Assembly (NCBI RefSeq): GCF_014873955.1
Contig: NZ_JADBED010000001.1
Location: 496,001 to 560,000 of the forward strand
Reading direction: 5' to 3'
DNA: 64,000 nt
Origin: Nesterenkonia lutea
GTDB taxonomy: Bacteria > Actinomycetota > Actinomycetes > Actinomycetales > Micrococcaceae
Positions 17,821 through 26,497 of this stretch are shown piece after piece (position 1 is the first letter of the stretch; each line of letters begins with the position of its first letter). The notes below the pieces were generated by a model. It did no database searches. It worked only from the letters and a program-made list of their open reading frames with translations, and was not told the origin of the DNA. Made by a program: the position numbers and the translations under genes.

Positions 17821-19061
17821 GAGTGTCCTTCCTCGCCGAGGATCGTGCGCAGGTGGTCATTGAGGTAGATCCCCTGCGGGTCCAGTTCCTGGCGGAGCTC
17901 GCGAAACCGATCCCATTCCGGGTACATCTGACTCAGGTGTTCGGCCGTGCGGGTGTGCTTCTTGCCCCAGTGTGGGCGGCCTCCGTAACGGAGCATCAGT
18001 GGTTCCATATCCTCGAAGTATGCGCGGTGCTCGAGCTCCGCGTTCTGCAGCAGAGCGATCGTCATGGTGGGCCGCTCCCGGGCGTTGGAGAGCATCGCCT
18101 GGTCCGGGGCTATGGTGCGGACCAGGACTCGCCAGCCGACCTTCGCCCTGTGGCGTTCCTTGATGCGTTCCCGTGCCTCGCGGAAGGCGGCGAGGCCGGA
18201 CTCTCGGGGCAGCATGTATTCCATCTCATCGAAGCGCAGGTCGCGGTGATTGGGAATGATCTTGTAGGAGGGTCCGGTCTCTTCGCGCTTCACCTGGCCG
18301 GGCAGATCGATGCCATCCAGCTTGCCGGGCTCGTCAAGGATGCGGATCTGCGCCAGGTCGCTGCGCGGGTACCAGTAGAAGTCCACGTGCCGGTAGGCGG
18401 CGGCGTATTCGTCGAAATGCTCCAGCACCCAGTCGATATGTGTCATCACGTAGAGTCGGTGCAGATGGTAGGCCGGGCGCACCCGGAGCGTGAGCGAGGT
18501 CAGGATCCCCAGCGCGCCGAGCGAGACCTGGACGGCTCGGGTCAGCTCTGAGTCCGGGGCCTCCCCGGCGTCGACGCCGAAGGACAGCACCTCGCCGGTG
18601 CCTGTCACCATCCGTCCGCCGACAAGTGCCGATGAGAGGTTCCCCAGGTCTTCGCCCGTGCCGTGGGTCCCCGTGCCGATGGCCCCGGCGATCGTCTGAT
18701 AGTTGACGTCTCCGAAGTTCTTCAGCGCCAGTCCGACGTCGTCCAGCTGCGCCCCCAGATCCTCGAGACCAGTGCCGGGGAGCACTGTCGCCAGTCCGGC
18801 CTCGGAGTCATGGCCGAGGAGGCCGCTCATGTCGTCCAGGGAGACGAGGACGTTCTCGGTGGCCATCAGGGGGGTGGAGGAGTGCCCGGAGCCGACGGGG
18901 CGCAGCACCCCGCCCGTCTGGACCGTGCTGCGCACAAGCCCCGCCACTGCGGCCTCGTCGCGCGGCCGGAGGAGCTTGCGCGCGGTGAAGGACACGCTCC
19001 CGGACCAGTTCGTGAACCGAGGATCACCTTCTGAGCAGGCCTCTGGCGGCGCGGTCTTCAT
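17817..19061 (-). CDS. D-arabinono-1,4-lactone oxidase-like FAD enzyme
   Basis: A 414-residue vanillyl-alcohol-oxidase-type flavoprotein. The FAD-binding PCMH domain covers about residues 20-190, with RPVGSGHSS (His60 at the position of the covalent FAD attachment in the family) and TIAGAIGTGTHGTG. The C-terminal ALO domain has HWGKKH and ends near RTILGEE. Family members oxidise aldono- or gulono-lactones with oxygen. ATG 19061 is used because homology starts just after it (FTNWSGSVSF) and AGGA lies 11 bp upstream. First gene of the operon with the ASRT-family protein and the P450. Confidence 0.85.
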   Translation of the reverse strand: MKTAPPEACSEGDPRFTNWSGSVSFTARKLLRPRDEAAVAGLVRSTVQTGGVLRPVGSGHSSTPLMATENVLVSLDDMSGLLGHDSEAGLATVLPGTGLEDLGAQLDDVGLALKNFGDVNYQTIAGAIGTGTHGTGEDLGNLSSALVGGRMVTGTGEVLSFGVDAGEAPDSELTRAVQVSLGALGILTSLTLRVRPAYHLHRLYVMTHIDWVLEHFDEYAAAYRHVDFYWYPRSDLAQIRILDEPGKLDGIDLPGQVKREETGPSYKIIPNHRDLRFDEMEYMLPRESGLAAFREARERIKERHRAKVGWRVLVRTIAPDQAMLSNARERPTMTIALLQNAELEHRAYFEDMEPLMLRYGGRPHWGKKHTRTAEHLSQMYPEWDRFRELRQELDPQGIYLNDHLRTILGEEGHS

Positions 19062-19172
19062 CTGTGTGACAGTCCTGAGTGCGTCTCCAGCATGTCGCAC
19101 AGGCTACTCGCTGACCTCCGAAAGTTCCTGAACAGAGCCCTTTGAGAGGCTGAGTGCATTCCGCCGGGCAGA

Positions 19173-19787
19173 TCAGTCGGTGGGGCATTCAAGGTCGGCG
19201 GTGTCGTCGTATTCGGGGACCGGACGAGCCTCTGCATCCTCGACGGTGGTGGCGGCGCCGTTGCTGTTGATGTCCTCGATCAGCCAGTCCATCTCCGCGA
19301 TCTCTCGCCGTTGGGCCTCACTGATCGCGACGGCGAGCTCGCAGACCCGGACGTCGTCGAAGTTGGCACGCTCTGAACGGGTGATGGCCATCGAATGGTG
19401 GGGGATCATCGACTTCATGTACGCGGTGTCCTGCACCGTGACCTGGCTGCGGTCCAGGACGACACCAGTGCCGAGCAGCAGCACGCTGATGACGACCACT
19501 GCGATGTTGGCCTTGGTGTTCTTGTACATGTTCATCATCCACGCGAACATCACCAGTCCCATGGCGCCACCCATGGTCAGCGCCATGATCATGCGGCTCT
19601 CGCTGAGGCGCACGTGGCTCCACTCCCAGGTGCTGACGAACATGAGGCCGTACATCACCACCATCCCGGTGAGGATCATGGCACCGAAGCGCAGATACAT
19701 CTTCATCTGGTGGTGGGACTGTTTGGAGTCGTGGCCGTTCTGCGACTCGTGGCCGTGATGCTGGGTATCGTCACTGTGCTGCGTCAT
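19173..19787 (-). CDS. DUF305 domain membrane protein
   Basis: A 204-residue protein. A His-rich N-terminus (TQHHGHESQNGHDSKQSHH) is followed by three hydrophobic segments (about 28-50, 60-80, 90-108) and a DUF305-type domain with SMIPHHSMAITRSE and AVAISEAQRREIAEM, ending in an acidic tail. His and Met clusters in such proteins suggest copper or other metal handling, but the role is unproven. ATG 19787 is chosen because GGGAGG stands 9 bp upstream; ATG 19796 is directly against that box. The gene is alone, with a rather A/T-rich 171-bp upstream region. Confidence 0.75.
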   Translation of the reverse strand: MTQHSDDTQHHGHESQNGHDSKQSHHQMKMYLRFGAMILTGMVVMYGLMFVSTWEWSHVRLSESRMIMALTMGGAMGLVMFAWMMNMYKNTKANIAVVVISVLLLGTGVVLDRSQVTVQDTAYMKSMIPHHSMAITRSERANFDDVRVCELAVAISEAQRREIAEMDWLIEDINSNGAATTVEDAEARPVPEYDDTADLECPTD

Positions 19788-19958
19788 GATTTTCATCCTC
19801 TCCCATACTTCGATTGACCTGGTCGGACAATCTCATGTGATCGGTATCATAAAAAGCATTTGTTTCTGGGGCTACACTACTTTGTCGTTCAATGAATTGC
19901 ACCAGGGGAAGGATGAGCGGCGTCGGGGCGTCCGGTCCTCCGGGGTGACGGACCCGGG

Positions 19959-20984
19959 TCACACAGGTGCCGCCGTGCTCTCCCGCACCACCAGTCGAGT
20001 GCGCACCACGGGCCGTCGGCTCGGCGTGGCGGGGTCCCGAAGCTGCTCCATCACTTCTTCGACGCACTCCCGCCCGAGCTCCTCGAAATCCTGGTCGATC
20101 GTCGTCAGAGGCGGGTCGAAGGCGTCTGCGTCACCGATGTTGTCGAAACCGACGACGCTGACGTCCTCGGGCACGCGTCGCCCGGCCTGACGCAGCGCAC
20201 GATACAGACCCAGTGCCATCTGATCGTTGGCGCAGAACACAGCTGTGCACTCGGTGTCCGCCGGAAGCCGCAGCCCAGCTTCATAGCCGGAGCGGGCTGT
20301 CCAATCCCCGCGGACCACCGGGGGAACGGTTCGACCTGCGAGCTCGAGACTCGCCCTCCAGGCTTCCTCCCGCCTGCGCGCGGCATGCGAGACCAGGGGC
20401 CCAGCGATGTGCCACACGGTGTTGTGTCCGAGACCGAGCAGGTGCTCTGTGGCCTTGCGTGCCCCCGCGACCTGGTCTGCATCAATGCCGTAGGTGCCGG
20501 CTCCATGGTCCGCGTCAACGATGACTACCGGCACCCCGGGAGGAAGAACCAAGTGGTCCGAGTCGCGGAGATTGGTCTCCATGATCACGATCACCGCGTC
20601 GGCGGCAAGCTCCTCAAGTCGCCCGAACGCCCGGTGAACGCTGCGCTGAGTGGGGGTGCGCACCGGCAGGAGTGTGGTCGCGTACCCCACATCGGCCGCC
20701 GCCTGGGCGATCGCGTCGATGGTCCGGACGTTCCCGTAGGTAGTCATCGTGAAGGCGATGATCCCCAGCGTGCGAAAGTGTCCGCGCTTGAGGGCGCGAG
20801 CGGCGCTGTTCGGCCGGTACCCGAGATCGCGCATCGACTGCAGGACCTTGTCACGCGTGGGTCCGCTGACGTTCGAAGCATCATTGGACACTCGGGAGAC
20901 GGTCTGTGACGAGACCCCCGCATGCGCTGCGACATCTGCCATGGAGACACGTCTCCCGACCTGCGGAGTGTTCAGCGGTGGCAT
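19959..20984 (-). CDS. LacI family transcriptional regulator of the galactoside locus
   Basis: A 341-residue LacI/GalR repressor. The N-terminal helix-turn-helix reads VSMADVAAHAGVSSQTVSRV, with the hinge helix at PNSAARALKRG; a periplasmic-binding-protein-like ligand domain covers about 65-335, with VVGFDNIGDADAFDPPLTTIDQ typical of the family. ATG 20984 has AGGAG 7 bp upstream, whereas the frame open to 21047 would include operator-side sequence. It diverges from the sugar ABC operon, which it very probably represses until a galactoside is present. A LacI-type operator lies at 21075-21090. Confidence 0.9.
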   Translation of the reverse strand: MPPLNTPQVGRRVSMADVAAHAGVSSQTVSRVSNDASNVSGPTRDKVLQSMRDLGYRPNSAARALKRGHFRTLGIIAFTMTTYGNVRTIDAIAQAAADVGYATTLLPVRTPTQRSVHRAFGRLEELAADAVIVIMETNLRDSDHLVLPPGVPVVIVDADHGAGTYGIDADQVAGARKATEHLLGLGHNTVWHIAGPLVSHAARRREEAWRASLELAGRTVPPVVRGDWTARSGYEAGLRLPADTECTAVFCANDQMALGLYRALRQAGRRVPEDVSVVGFDNIGDADAFDPPLTTIDQDFEELGRECVEEVMEQLRDPATPSRRPVVRTRLVVRESTAAPV

Positions 20985-21074
20985 GGCCGGGCTCCTGTCG
21001 ATCGTGGTGACGATGGTATACCTGACCGTGCAGACTCCCAATACCAACCATTGTGACGTACATCATAGCGTGCT

Positions 21075-21090
21075 ATGTTTACGCAAACAT
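21075..21090. promoter_or_regulatory. LacI-type operator
   Basis: ATGTTTACGCAAACAT has 6-bp perfect arms (ATGTTT/AAACAT) around a central CG, the usual LacI-family operator form. It lies 29 bp before the first ABC gene and 91 bp before the regulator start, so it can serve both directions. Confidence 0.7.
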
Positions 21091-21118
21091 CGCGGGAGTG
21101 CAGCGTGAGGGGCGGGCT

Positions 21119-22051
21119 ATGACAGTAGTTTCACCAGCAGTTGCGGCGGATCCTGCTGTGCGCCGTCGACGGCGGGCGGGAGCCGCCGGGTCCTCAACGG
21201 GATGGGCCTTCCTGGCCCCCTTCATGATCGTCTTCTTGCTGGTGTTCATCGCACCGATCATCTACGCGATCTACCTGAGCCTGTTTCGAGACCAGCTCAT
21301 CGGCGGATCGGTCTTCGTAGGACTGGACAACTATCTGGTGGCCGCCCAGGACGGAAACTTCTGGGCGGGCCTGACGCGCGTGAGCCTCTTTCTGGCGGTG
21401 CAGGTCCCCATCATGCTGTTCCTCTCCCTGCTGGCAGCTCTCGCCCTGGACAGCGGTCGCCTCTACGGAAGCAGCTTCTTCCGGCTCTCGATCTTCCTGC
21501 CCTATGCCGTTCCCGCAGTGGTCGCCACGCTGATGTGGGGCTTCATGTACGGCACCCGGTTCGGGCTGGTGGGCAACATCAACGACAGCCTCGGCGTGAA
21601 TCTCCCCGACCCGCTGTCCCCGGATCTGATCCTTGCCTCCATCGCGAACATCGTGACCTGGGAGTTCGTCGGATACAACATGATCATCTTCTACGCGGCG
21701 CTTCGGGTGATCTCCCCGTCCCTGTATGAGGCGGCCGCCATCGACGGTGCCAGCCAGCTCCGCGTCATCGCGCACATCAAGCTGCCAGCCATCCGCGGGG
21801 CCATGGTCGTGGCCGCGATCTTCTCGATCATCGGCAGCTTCCAGCTCTTCAACGAGCCCAGCATCCTGCAGACCCTGGCGCCGAACGCGATCACCTCGTC
21901 GTTCACACCGAATCTCTACGCCTACAGCCTCTCCTTCTCCGGCGGGCAGTACAACTATGCGGCCGCGGTGGCGATCATCATGGGTGTCATCACGATGATC
22001 ATCGCGTACGCCGTTCAGCTCCGCGGCATACGGAAGGACGGGCAGTCATGA
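21119..22051 (+). CDS. Sugar ABC transporter permease (CUT1, MalF type)
   Basis: A 310-residue inner-membrane permease with six TM helices (first at about 30-55). The EAA-type loop contacting the ATPase is YEAAAIDGASQLRVIAHIKLPAIRG at about residues 205-228. The upstream in-frame stretch to 21053 is rejected: it would run through the operator, while ATG 21119 is preceded by GAGG. It pairs with the next permease (ATGA overlap) and the binding protein; no ATPase gene is in the operon, so a shared MsiK-like ATPase elsewhere is likely. Confidence 0.9.
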   Translation: MTVVSPAVAADPAVRRRRRAGAAGSSTGWAFLAPFMIVFLLVFIAPIIYAIYLSLFRDQLIGGSVFVGLDNYLVAAQDGNFWAGLTRVSLFLAVQVPIMLFLSLLAALALDSGRLYGSSFFRLSIFLPYAVPAVVATLMWGFMYGTRFGLVGNINDSLGVNLPDPLSPDLILASIANIVTWEFVGYNMIIFYAALRVISPSLYEAAAIDGASQLRVIAHIKLPAIRGAMVVAAIFSIIGSFQLFNEPSILQTLAPNAITSSFTPNLYAYSLSFSGGQYNYAAAVAIIMGVITMIIAYAVQLRGIRKDGQS

Positions 22052-22953
22052 GCGGGGGACTGATCACCCTGCGCTCCACGCGCAGGCCCAAGACGCCGCC
22101 GAGCGTGCTGCGGCCCGCCAAGAGCAGACTCCTGACCGTGCTCATCGGTCTGATGGTGGTCTACTCGGTGGTGCCGCTCATCTGGCTCGTCATCAATGCC
22201 ACCAAGAGCCAGCAGTCGCTTCTGTCCAGCTTCGGCCTGTGGTTCGCCGATGACTTCTCGTTGGTCGACAACGTGGTGGAGACCCTGACCTACGACGACG
22301 GAATCTTCCTGCGCTGGCTGTCCAACACGATGCTCTACGTGATCGCCGGGGCTGGGGGAGCCACCATCCTGGCCGTGCTGGGCGGATACGCGCTGGCCAA
22401 GTTTGATTTCGTGGGCAAGCCGGCGGTCTTCGCCGTGGTCATCGGCGCTGTCGCGGTTCCCGGCACCGCGCTGGCCGTGCCGACCTTCCTGATGTTCAGC
22501 GAGATGGGCCTGACAAACACTCCCTGGGCGGTGATCATCCCGACGCTGATCTCACCCTTCGGCCTCTACCTGATGTGGATCTTCTGTGCCGATTCGATCC
22601 CGCGGGACCTCATGGAAGCCGCACGGATCGATGGGGCCAACGAGCTCAGGCTCTTCCTGCAGGTCTGCCTGCCGCTGCTCAAACCGGGCATCGTGACCGT
22701 GGCGCTGTTCAACATGGTGGCCACCTGGAACAACTACTTCCTGCCGCTGATCATGCTCCGCAACGAGAACCTCTATCCACTGACGCTGGGGCTCACCGCC
22801 TGGAACCGACAGGCGTCGACCATCGGCGGCGAAGCCATATTCCATCTGGTCATCACCGGGGCACTGTTGACGATCATTCCGTTGATCGTGGTCTTCCTGC
22901 TGCTGCAGCGGTACTGGCAGAGCGGGCTCTCACTCGGAAGCACCAAAGAGTAA
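22048..22953 (+). CDS. Sugar ABC transporter permease (CUT1, MalG type)
   Basis: A 301-residue permease, the partner of the preceding one, with six predicted TM helices starting at about residue 32 (VLIGLMVVYSVVPLIWLVI). The ATPase-contact loop is MEAARIDGANELRLFLQVCLPLLKPG. The start overlaps the upstream stop by 4 bp, which indicates coupled translation. Together the two should form the channel for import of a galactoside or galacto-oligosaccharide. Confidence 0.9.
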   Translation: MSGGLITLRSTRRPKTPPSVLRPAKSRLLTVLIGLMVVYSVVPLIWLVINATKSQQSLLSSFGLWFADDFSLVDNVVETLTYDDGIFLRWLSNTMLYVIAGAGGATILAVLGGYALAKFDFVGKPAVFAVVIGAVAVPGTALAVPTFLMFSEMGLTNTPWAVIIPTLISPFGLYLMWIFCADSIPRDLMEAARIDGANELRLFLQVCLPLLKPGIVTVALFNMVATWNNYFLPLIMLRNENLYPLTLGLTAWNRQASTIGGEAIFHLVITGALLTIIPLIVVFLLLQRYWQSGLSLGSTKE

Positions 22954-22984
22954 TCGCGAACACTCTCTTGAAAGGGACGACATC

Positions 22985-24307
22985 ATGAAACAGCTCACGG
23001 GGAGAACCTGCACCGGCACCGCTGCCTTCGCAATCTCTGCACTGGCACTGTCCGCATGCGGAGGCTCCGAGGAGACGACAGAGACAGACGCCGCATTGGA
23101 GGAGGGTGGCACCATCACCGTCTGGGCCTGGGAGCCCACCCTTGAACAGGTTGCCGAGGCCTTTGAAGCAGAGAATGAAGGGGTCACCGTTGATCTCGTC
23201 AACGTGGGAACCGGAGACGAGCACTATACGAACCTGCAGAACGCCATGCGCGCCGGATCCGGACTTCCCGATGTGGCCCAGGTCGAGTACTTCGCCATCC
23301 CGCAGTACATCCTGGGGGAGTCCCTGATGGATCTCTCAGAATTCGGTGCAGACGAGTACGCCGAGGACACCTTCACGGACGGTCCCTGGGGCTCGGTGAC
23401 CTTCGGCGGCGAGGGGATCTACGGCATCCCGATGGACTCCGGACCCATCGCGCTCTTCTACAACGAGGATGTCTTCGACGAACACGGAGTCGAGGTGCCG
23501 GAGACGTGGGAGGAATACGAGGAGGCGGCGCGGCAGTTCCGCGAGGCGGATGACGATGTCTACATCACCAGCGATCAGGGCGATGCGGGACAGGTGACCA
23601 CGATGGTCTGGCAGGCCGGAGGGACGCCGTTCAGCACTGAGGGCACTGATGTGACGGTCAATCTCACCGAGGACGAGGGCACCGCACAATGGGCCGAGTA
23701 CTGGCAGCCATTCATCGATGACGAGCTGATCATGCCGGTGGCCGGCTGGACCGACGAGTGGTATCAGGCACTGGGCGATGGCAGCATCGCCAGCCTCACC
23801 ATCGGCGCCTGGATGCCAGCGAACCTGGAATCAGCTGTTCCCGACGGTGAAGGCTCCTGGCGGGTGGCCCCGCTGCCGCAGTGGGAGGCCGGAGACTCCC
23901 AGACCGCCGAACAGGGCGGCAGCTCCCTCGCCATCCCCGAGGGTGCCGAGAACGCAGAACTGGCGTACGAGTTCATGGAGTTCGCCGGGGTCGGTGACGG
24001 AGTGCAGGAACGCCTGGACGCTGGAGCCTTCCCCGCGACGCTGGAGGACCTCCAGTCGGATGATTTCATCAATCGCGAGTACGAGTACTTCGGCGGCCAG
24101 CAGATCAACCAGGTCCTCTCCGAATCCGCTCAGAACGTCGCCGAAGGATGGGAGTATCTGCCTTTCCAGGGCTATGCCCACAGCGTCTTCAACGACACCG
24201 TCGGACAGGCCTACGAAGGTCAGGCCACCTTGGAGGAAGGTCTCAGCGACTGGGAGGACGATCTCGAAGCCTACGGCCGCGACCAGGGATTCGACATCGC
24301 CGAATAG
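22985..24307 (+). CDS. Extracellular sugar-binding lipoprotein (CUT1)
   Basis: A 440-residue solute-binding protein. The signal peptide ends in a lipobox ALSACGG (Cys25), and an acidic linker leads to the binding domain from about residue 40 (TITVWAWEPTLEQVAEAFEAEN). Aromatic residues such as WQAGGTPF, WMPANLE and W-rich stretches agree with sugar binding. AAAGGGA stands 7 bp before ATG 22985. Third gene of the operon; placing the binding protein after the permeases is less common but known. Substrate inferred from the two galactosidases downstream. Confidence 0.9.
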   Translation: MKQLTGRTCTGTAAFAISALALSACGGSEETTETDAALEEGGTITVWAWEPTLEQVAEAFEAENEGVTVDLVNVGTGDEHYTNLQNAMRAGSGLPDVAQVEYFAIPQYILGESLMDLSEFGADEYAEDTFTDGPWGSVTFGGEGIYGIPMDSGPIALFYNEDVFDEHGVEVPETWEEYEEAARQFREADDDVYITSDQGDAGQVTTMVWQAGGTPFSTEGTDVTVNLTEDEGTAQWAEYWQPFIDDELIMPVAGWTDEWYQALGDGSIASLTIGAWMPANLESAVPDGEGSWRVAPLPQWEAGDSQTAEQGGSSLAIPEGAENAELAYEFMEFAGVGDGVQERLDAGAFPATLEDLQSDDFINREYEYFGGQQINQVLSESAQNVAEGWEYLPFQGYAHSVFNDTVGQAYEGQATLEEGLSDWEDDLEAYGRDQGFDIAE

Positions 24308-24383
24308 CGCCGACCTCGAACCCCTCCAACGGCGCAGCTGGTGTTCAGACGCGCCGCCGCCCCGTCCCTGAAAGGAAACCTCT

Positions 24384-26426
24384 GTGGCCCAGTCGACTCC
24401 TGAATGGCTGTACCGACATCCGACATCCGCGCGGGCGGGGAACCCACGGCGAATCTCATTCGGGGCGGACTACAACCCGGAACAATGGCCGCGCGAGGTG
24501 TGGGACGAAGACATGCGCCTGATGAAACAGGCCGATGTCGACGTCGTCTCCATCGCCATCTTCTCCTGGGCGCGGCTGCAGCCGGCCGAGGATCGCTGGG
24601 ACTTCGCCTGGCTGGACGAGCTCATGGACCTGCTGGCGAAGGCTGGAATCGGTGCGGATCTCGCCACAGCGACCGCCTCGCCCCCTGCCTGGCTCGCTGC
24701 CCAGCACCCTGAGATTCTTCCGGTGACCGAGAACGGAACGGTTCTCTCCCCGGGAGGGCGTCAGCATTGGAGGCCCACGTCGCCGGTGTTCCGGGAACAC
24801 GCCCTGACTCTGGTGCGCACCCTCGCCGAGCGATACGGGGGCCACCCGGCCTTGGTGGCATGGCACGTCAACAACGAGCTGGGCTGTCACAACCTCTATG
24901 ACTATTCCGACGACGCCGCCCGGGCCTTCCGAGTCTGGCTGCACCGCCGCTATGGGACGGTGGAGGAGCTGAATCGCGCCTGGTCGACCGACTTCTGGTC
25001 ACAGCGCTACCAGGACTTCGATCAGATCCTGCCGCCGCGCACGGCGGCAGCGTTCCCCAATCCCGCCCAGCAGCTGGACTTTCACCGGTTCAGCTCGAAC
25101 GCGCTCAAGCAGCATTTCATCGCCGAGCGCGACGTGCTGCGGGGGCTCACTCCTGAGGTTCCCGTCACCACGAACTTCATGGTGGTGGGGGAGACCAAGG
25201 GCATGAACTTCGCCGATTGGGCCGAGGAGCTCGACTTCGTCGCCAATGACCATTACCGCCTCCCGGTGGAGAACTCCCAGGAGGAGCTGTCCTTCTCCGC
25301 CGCCATCACCTCGGGTCTGGCGCAGGGAGAACCGTGGTTCCTGATGGAGCACTCCACCTCGGCGGTCAACTGGCAGCCGATCAACCGTCCCAAGCGCTCA
25401 GGCGAGCTGCAGCGAGATTCTCTCGCCCATGTGGCCCACGGTGCGGACGCGGTCTGCTATTTCCAGTGGCGGCAGTCAGCCGGCGGAGCAGAGAAGTATC
25501 ACTCCGCCATGGTTCCCCACGCCGGTGAGGACAGCAGGCTCTACCGCAGCGTGGTGAAGCTCGGCCAGACCCTGCGTCGGCTCGACCCGGTCGCCGGGAG
25601 TCGGCGGAGGCCGGCGCAGGTCGCCCTGCTGATGGACTGGGAGTCGTGGTGGACCAGCGAGCTGGACTCGCACCCCACTGAAGACCTGCGCTACCGGCCA
25701 GAGCTCTTCGGGTGGTGGCTGGCTCTGCTGGACACCGGCGTCCGGGCCGATGTGGTCCAGTCCCGTCAGGACTTCAGCGGCTATGACATGGTCATCGCAC
25801 CCGTGCTGCACATGGTGCCGGCGGCTCTGCAGAAGCGTCTGGAGCAGTACGTGGCGTCAGGCGGACATCTGGTCACCACGTTCTTCTCCGGCACCGTGGA
25901 TCAGGACGACCGGGTCTGGTTGGGCGGCTATCCCGGGGCATTGCGCGAACTGCTCGGGATCAGGGTCGAGGAGTTCTCCCCCCTGCTCCGGGACGAGTCG
26001 GTCACGCTTGATGATGGAAGCACCGGCCGACTCTGGAGTGAACCGGTCGACGTCGCGGACGACGTCGTGGTCTTGCGCCGCTATCGTGGCGGCGACCTCG
26101 ATGGGCGAGCCGCCATCACTCGGCGCGAGCACGGCTCGGGCTCCGCCGCCTACGTCTCCACCCAGCTCGACACCATGGGCCGTTCCTCGATTCTGCGCGA
26201 GCTCCTGCGGCACACCGAGGTGGTCGCCGAAGTGCCGGCTTCATTGCGCGGTCGGATCGAGATCACCCGGAGAACCGGCGACGCCGGGGACTTTCTCTTC
26301 ATCATCAACCGAACCGACGAGGTCTTGGACATCTCAGAGTTTGAGGGCCACGACCTGATCGGGGCGGATCAGGGCTCGAAGACGCTCGCCGCCCGCGGGG
26401 TGGCCGTCCTGCGAGAAGTCCCCTGA
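24384..26426 (+). CDS. Beta-galactosidase, glycoside hydrolase family 42
   Basis: A 680-residue cytoplasmic GH42 enzyme that releases galactose from beta-galactosides. It starts with the family hallmark FGADYNPEQWP; the acid/base is Glu165 in WHVNNELGCH and the nucleophile Glu322 in FLMEHSTSAVNWQ. A trimerisation domain (about 400-610) and a small C-terminal beta domain follow, as usual for about 680 residues. GTG 24384 has AAAGGA 7 bp upstream. No signal peptide is present, so the sugar is cleaved after import by the transporter encoded just upstream. Confidence 0.93.
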   Translation: MAQSTPEWLYRHPTSARAGNPRRISFGADYNPEQWPREVWDEDMRLMKQADVDVVSIAIFSWARLQPAEDRWDFAWLDELMDLLAKAGIGADLATATASPPAWLAAQHPEILPVTENGTVLSPGGRQHWRPTSPVFREHALTLVRTLAERYGGHPALVAWHVNNELGCHNLYDYSDDAARAFRVWLHRRYGTVEELNRAWSTDFWSQRYQDFDQILPPRTAAAFPNPAQQLDFHRFSSNALKQHFIAERDVLRGLTPEVPVTTNFMVVGETKGMNFADWAEELDFVANDHYRLPVENSQEELSFSAAITSGLAQGEPWFLMEHSTSAVNWQPINRPKRSGELQRDSLAHVAHGADAVCYFQWRQSAGGAEKYHSAMVPHAGEDSRLYRSVVKLGQTLRRLDPVAGSRRRPAQVALLMDWESWWTSELDSHPTEDLRYRPELFGWWLALLDTGVRADVVQSRQDFSGYDMVIAPVLHMVPAALQKRLEQYVASGGHLVTTFFSGTVDQDDRVWLGGYPGALRELLGIRVEEFSPLLRDESVTLDDGSTGRLWSEPVDVADDVVVLRRYRGGDLDGRAAITRREHGSGSAAYVSTQLDTMGRSSILRELLRHTEVVAEVPASLRGRIEITRRTGDAGDFLFIINRTDEVLDISEFEGHDLIGADQGSKTLAARGVAVLREVP

Positions 26427-26470
26427 GTCACTGAGTCACTGAGTCTCTGCGTCTCTGAGTCTCTGAGCCG
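26423..26470 (+). repeat. 8-bp tandem repeat, six units, between the two galactosidase genes
   Basis: Units read CTGAGTCA, CTGAGTCA, CTGAGTCT, CTGCGTCT, CTGAGTCT and CTGAGCCG. The GH42 stop codon TGA is in the first unit. Because 8 is not a multiple of 3, the repeated TGA supplies stops in every frame. It occupies much of the short gap before the alpha-galactosidase gene. Confidence 0.6.
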
Positions 26471-26497
26471 AGCCCGAACCAGCATCCAGGAACAGAG

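Noticed and set aside
21053..21118. Upstream start for the first sugar permease
   Set aside because: It would translate through the LacI operator and has no ribosome-binding site; ATG 21119 has one.
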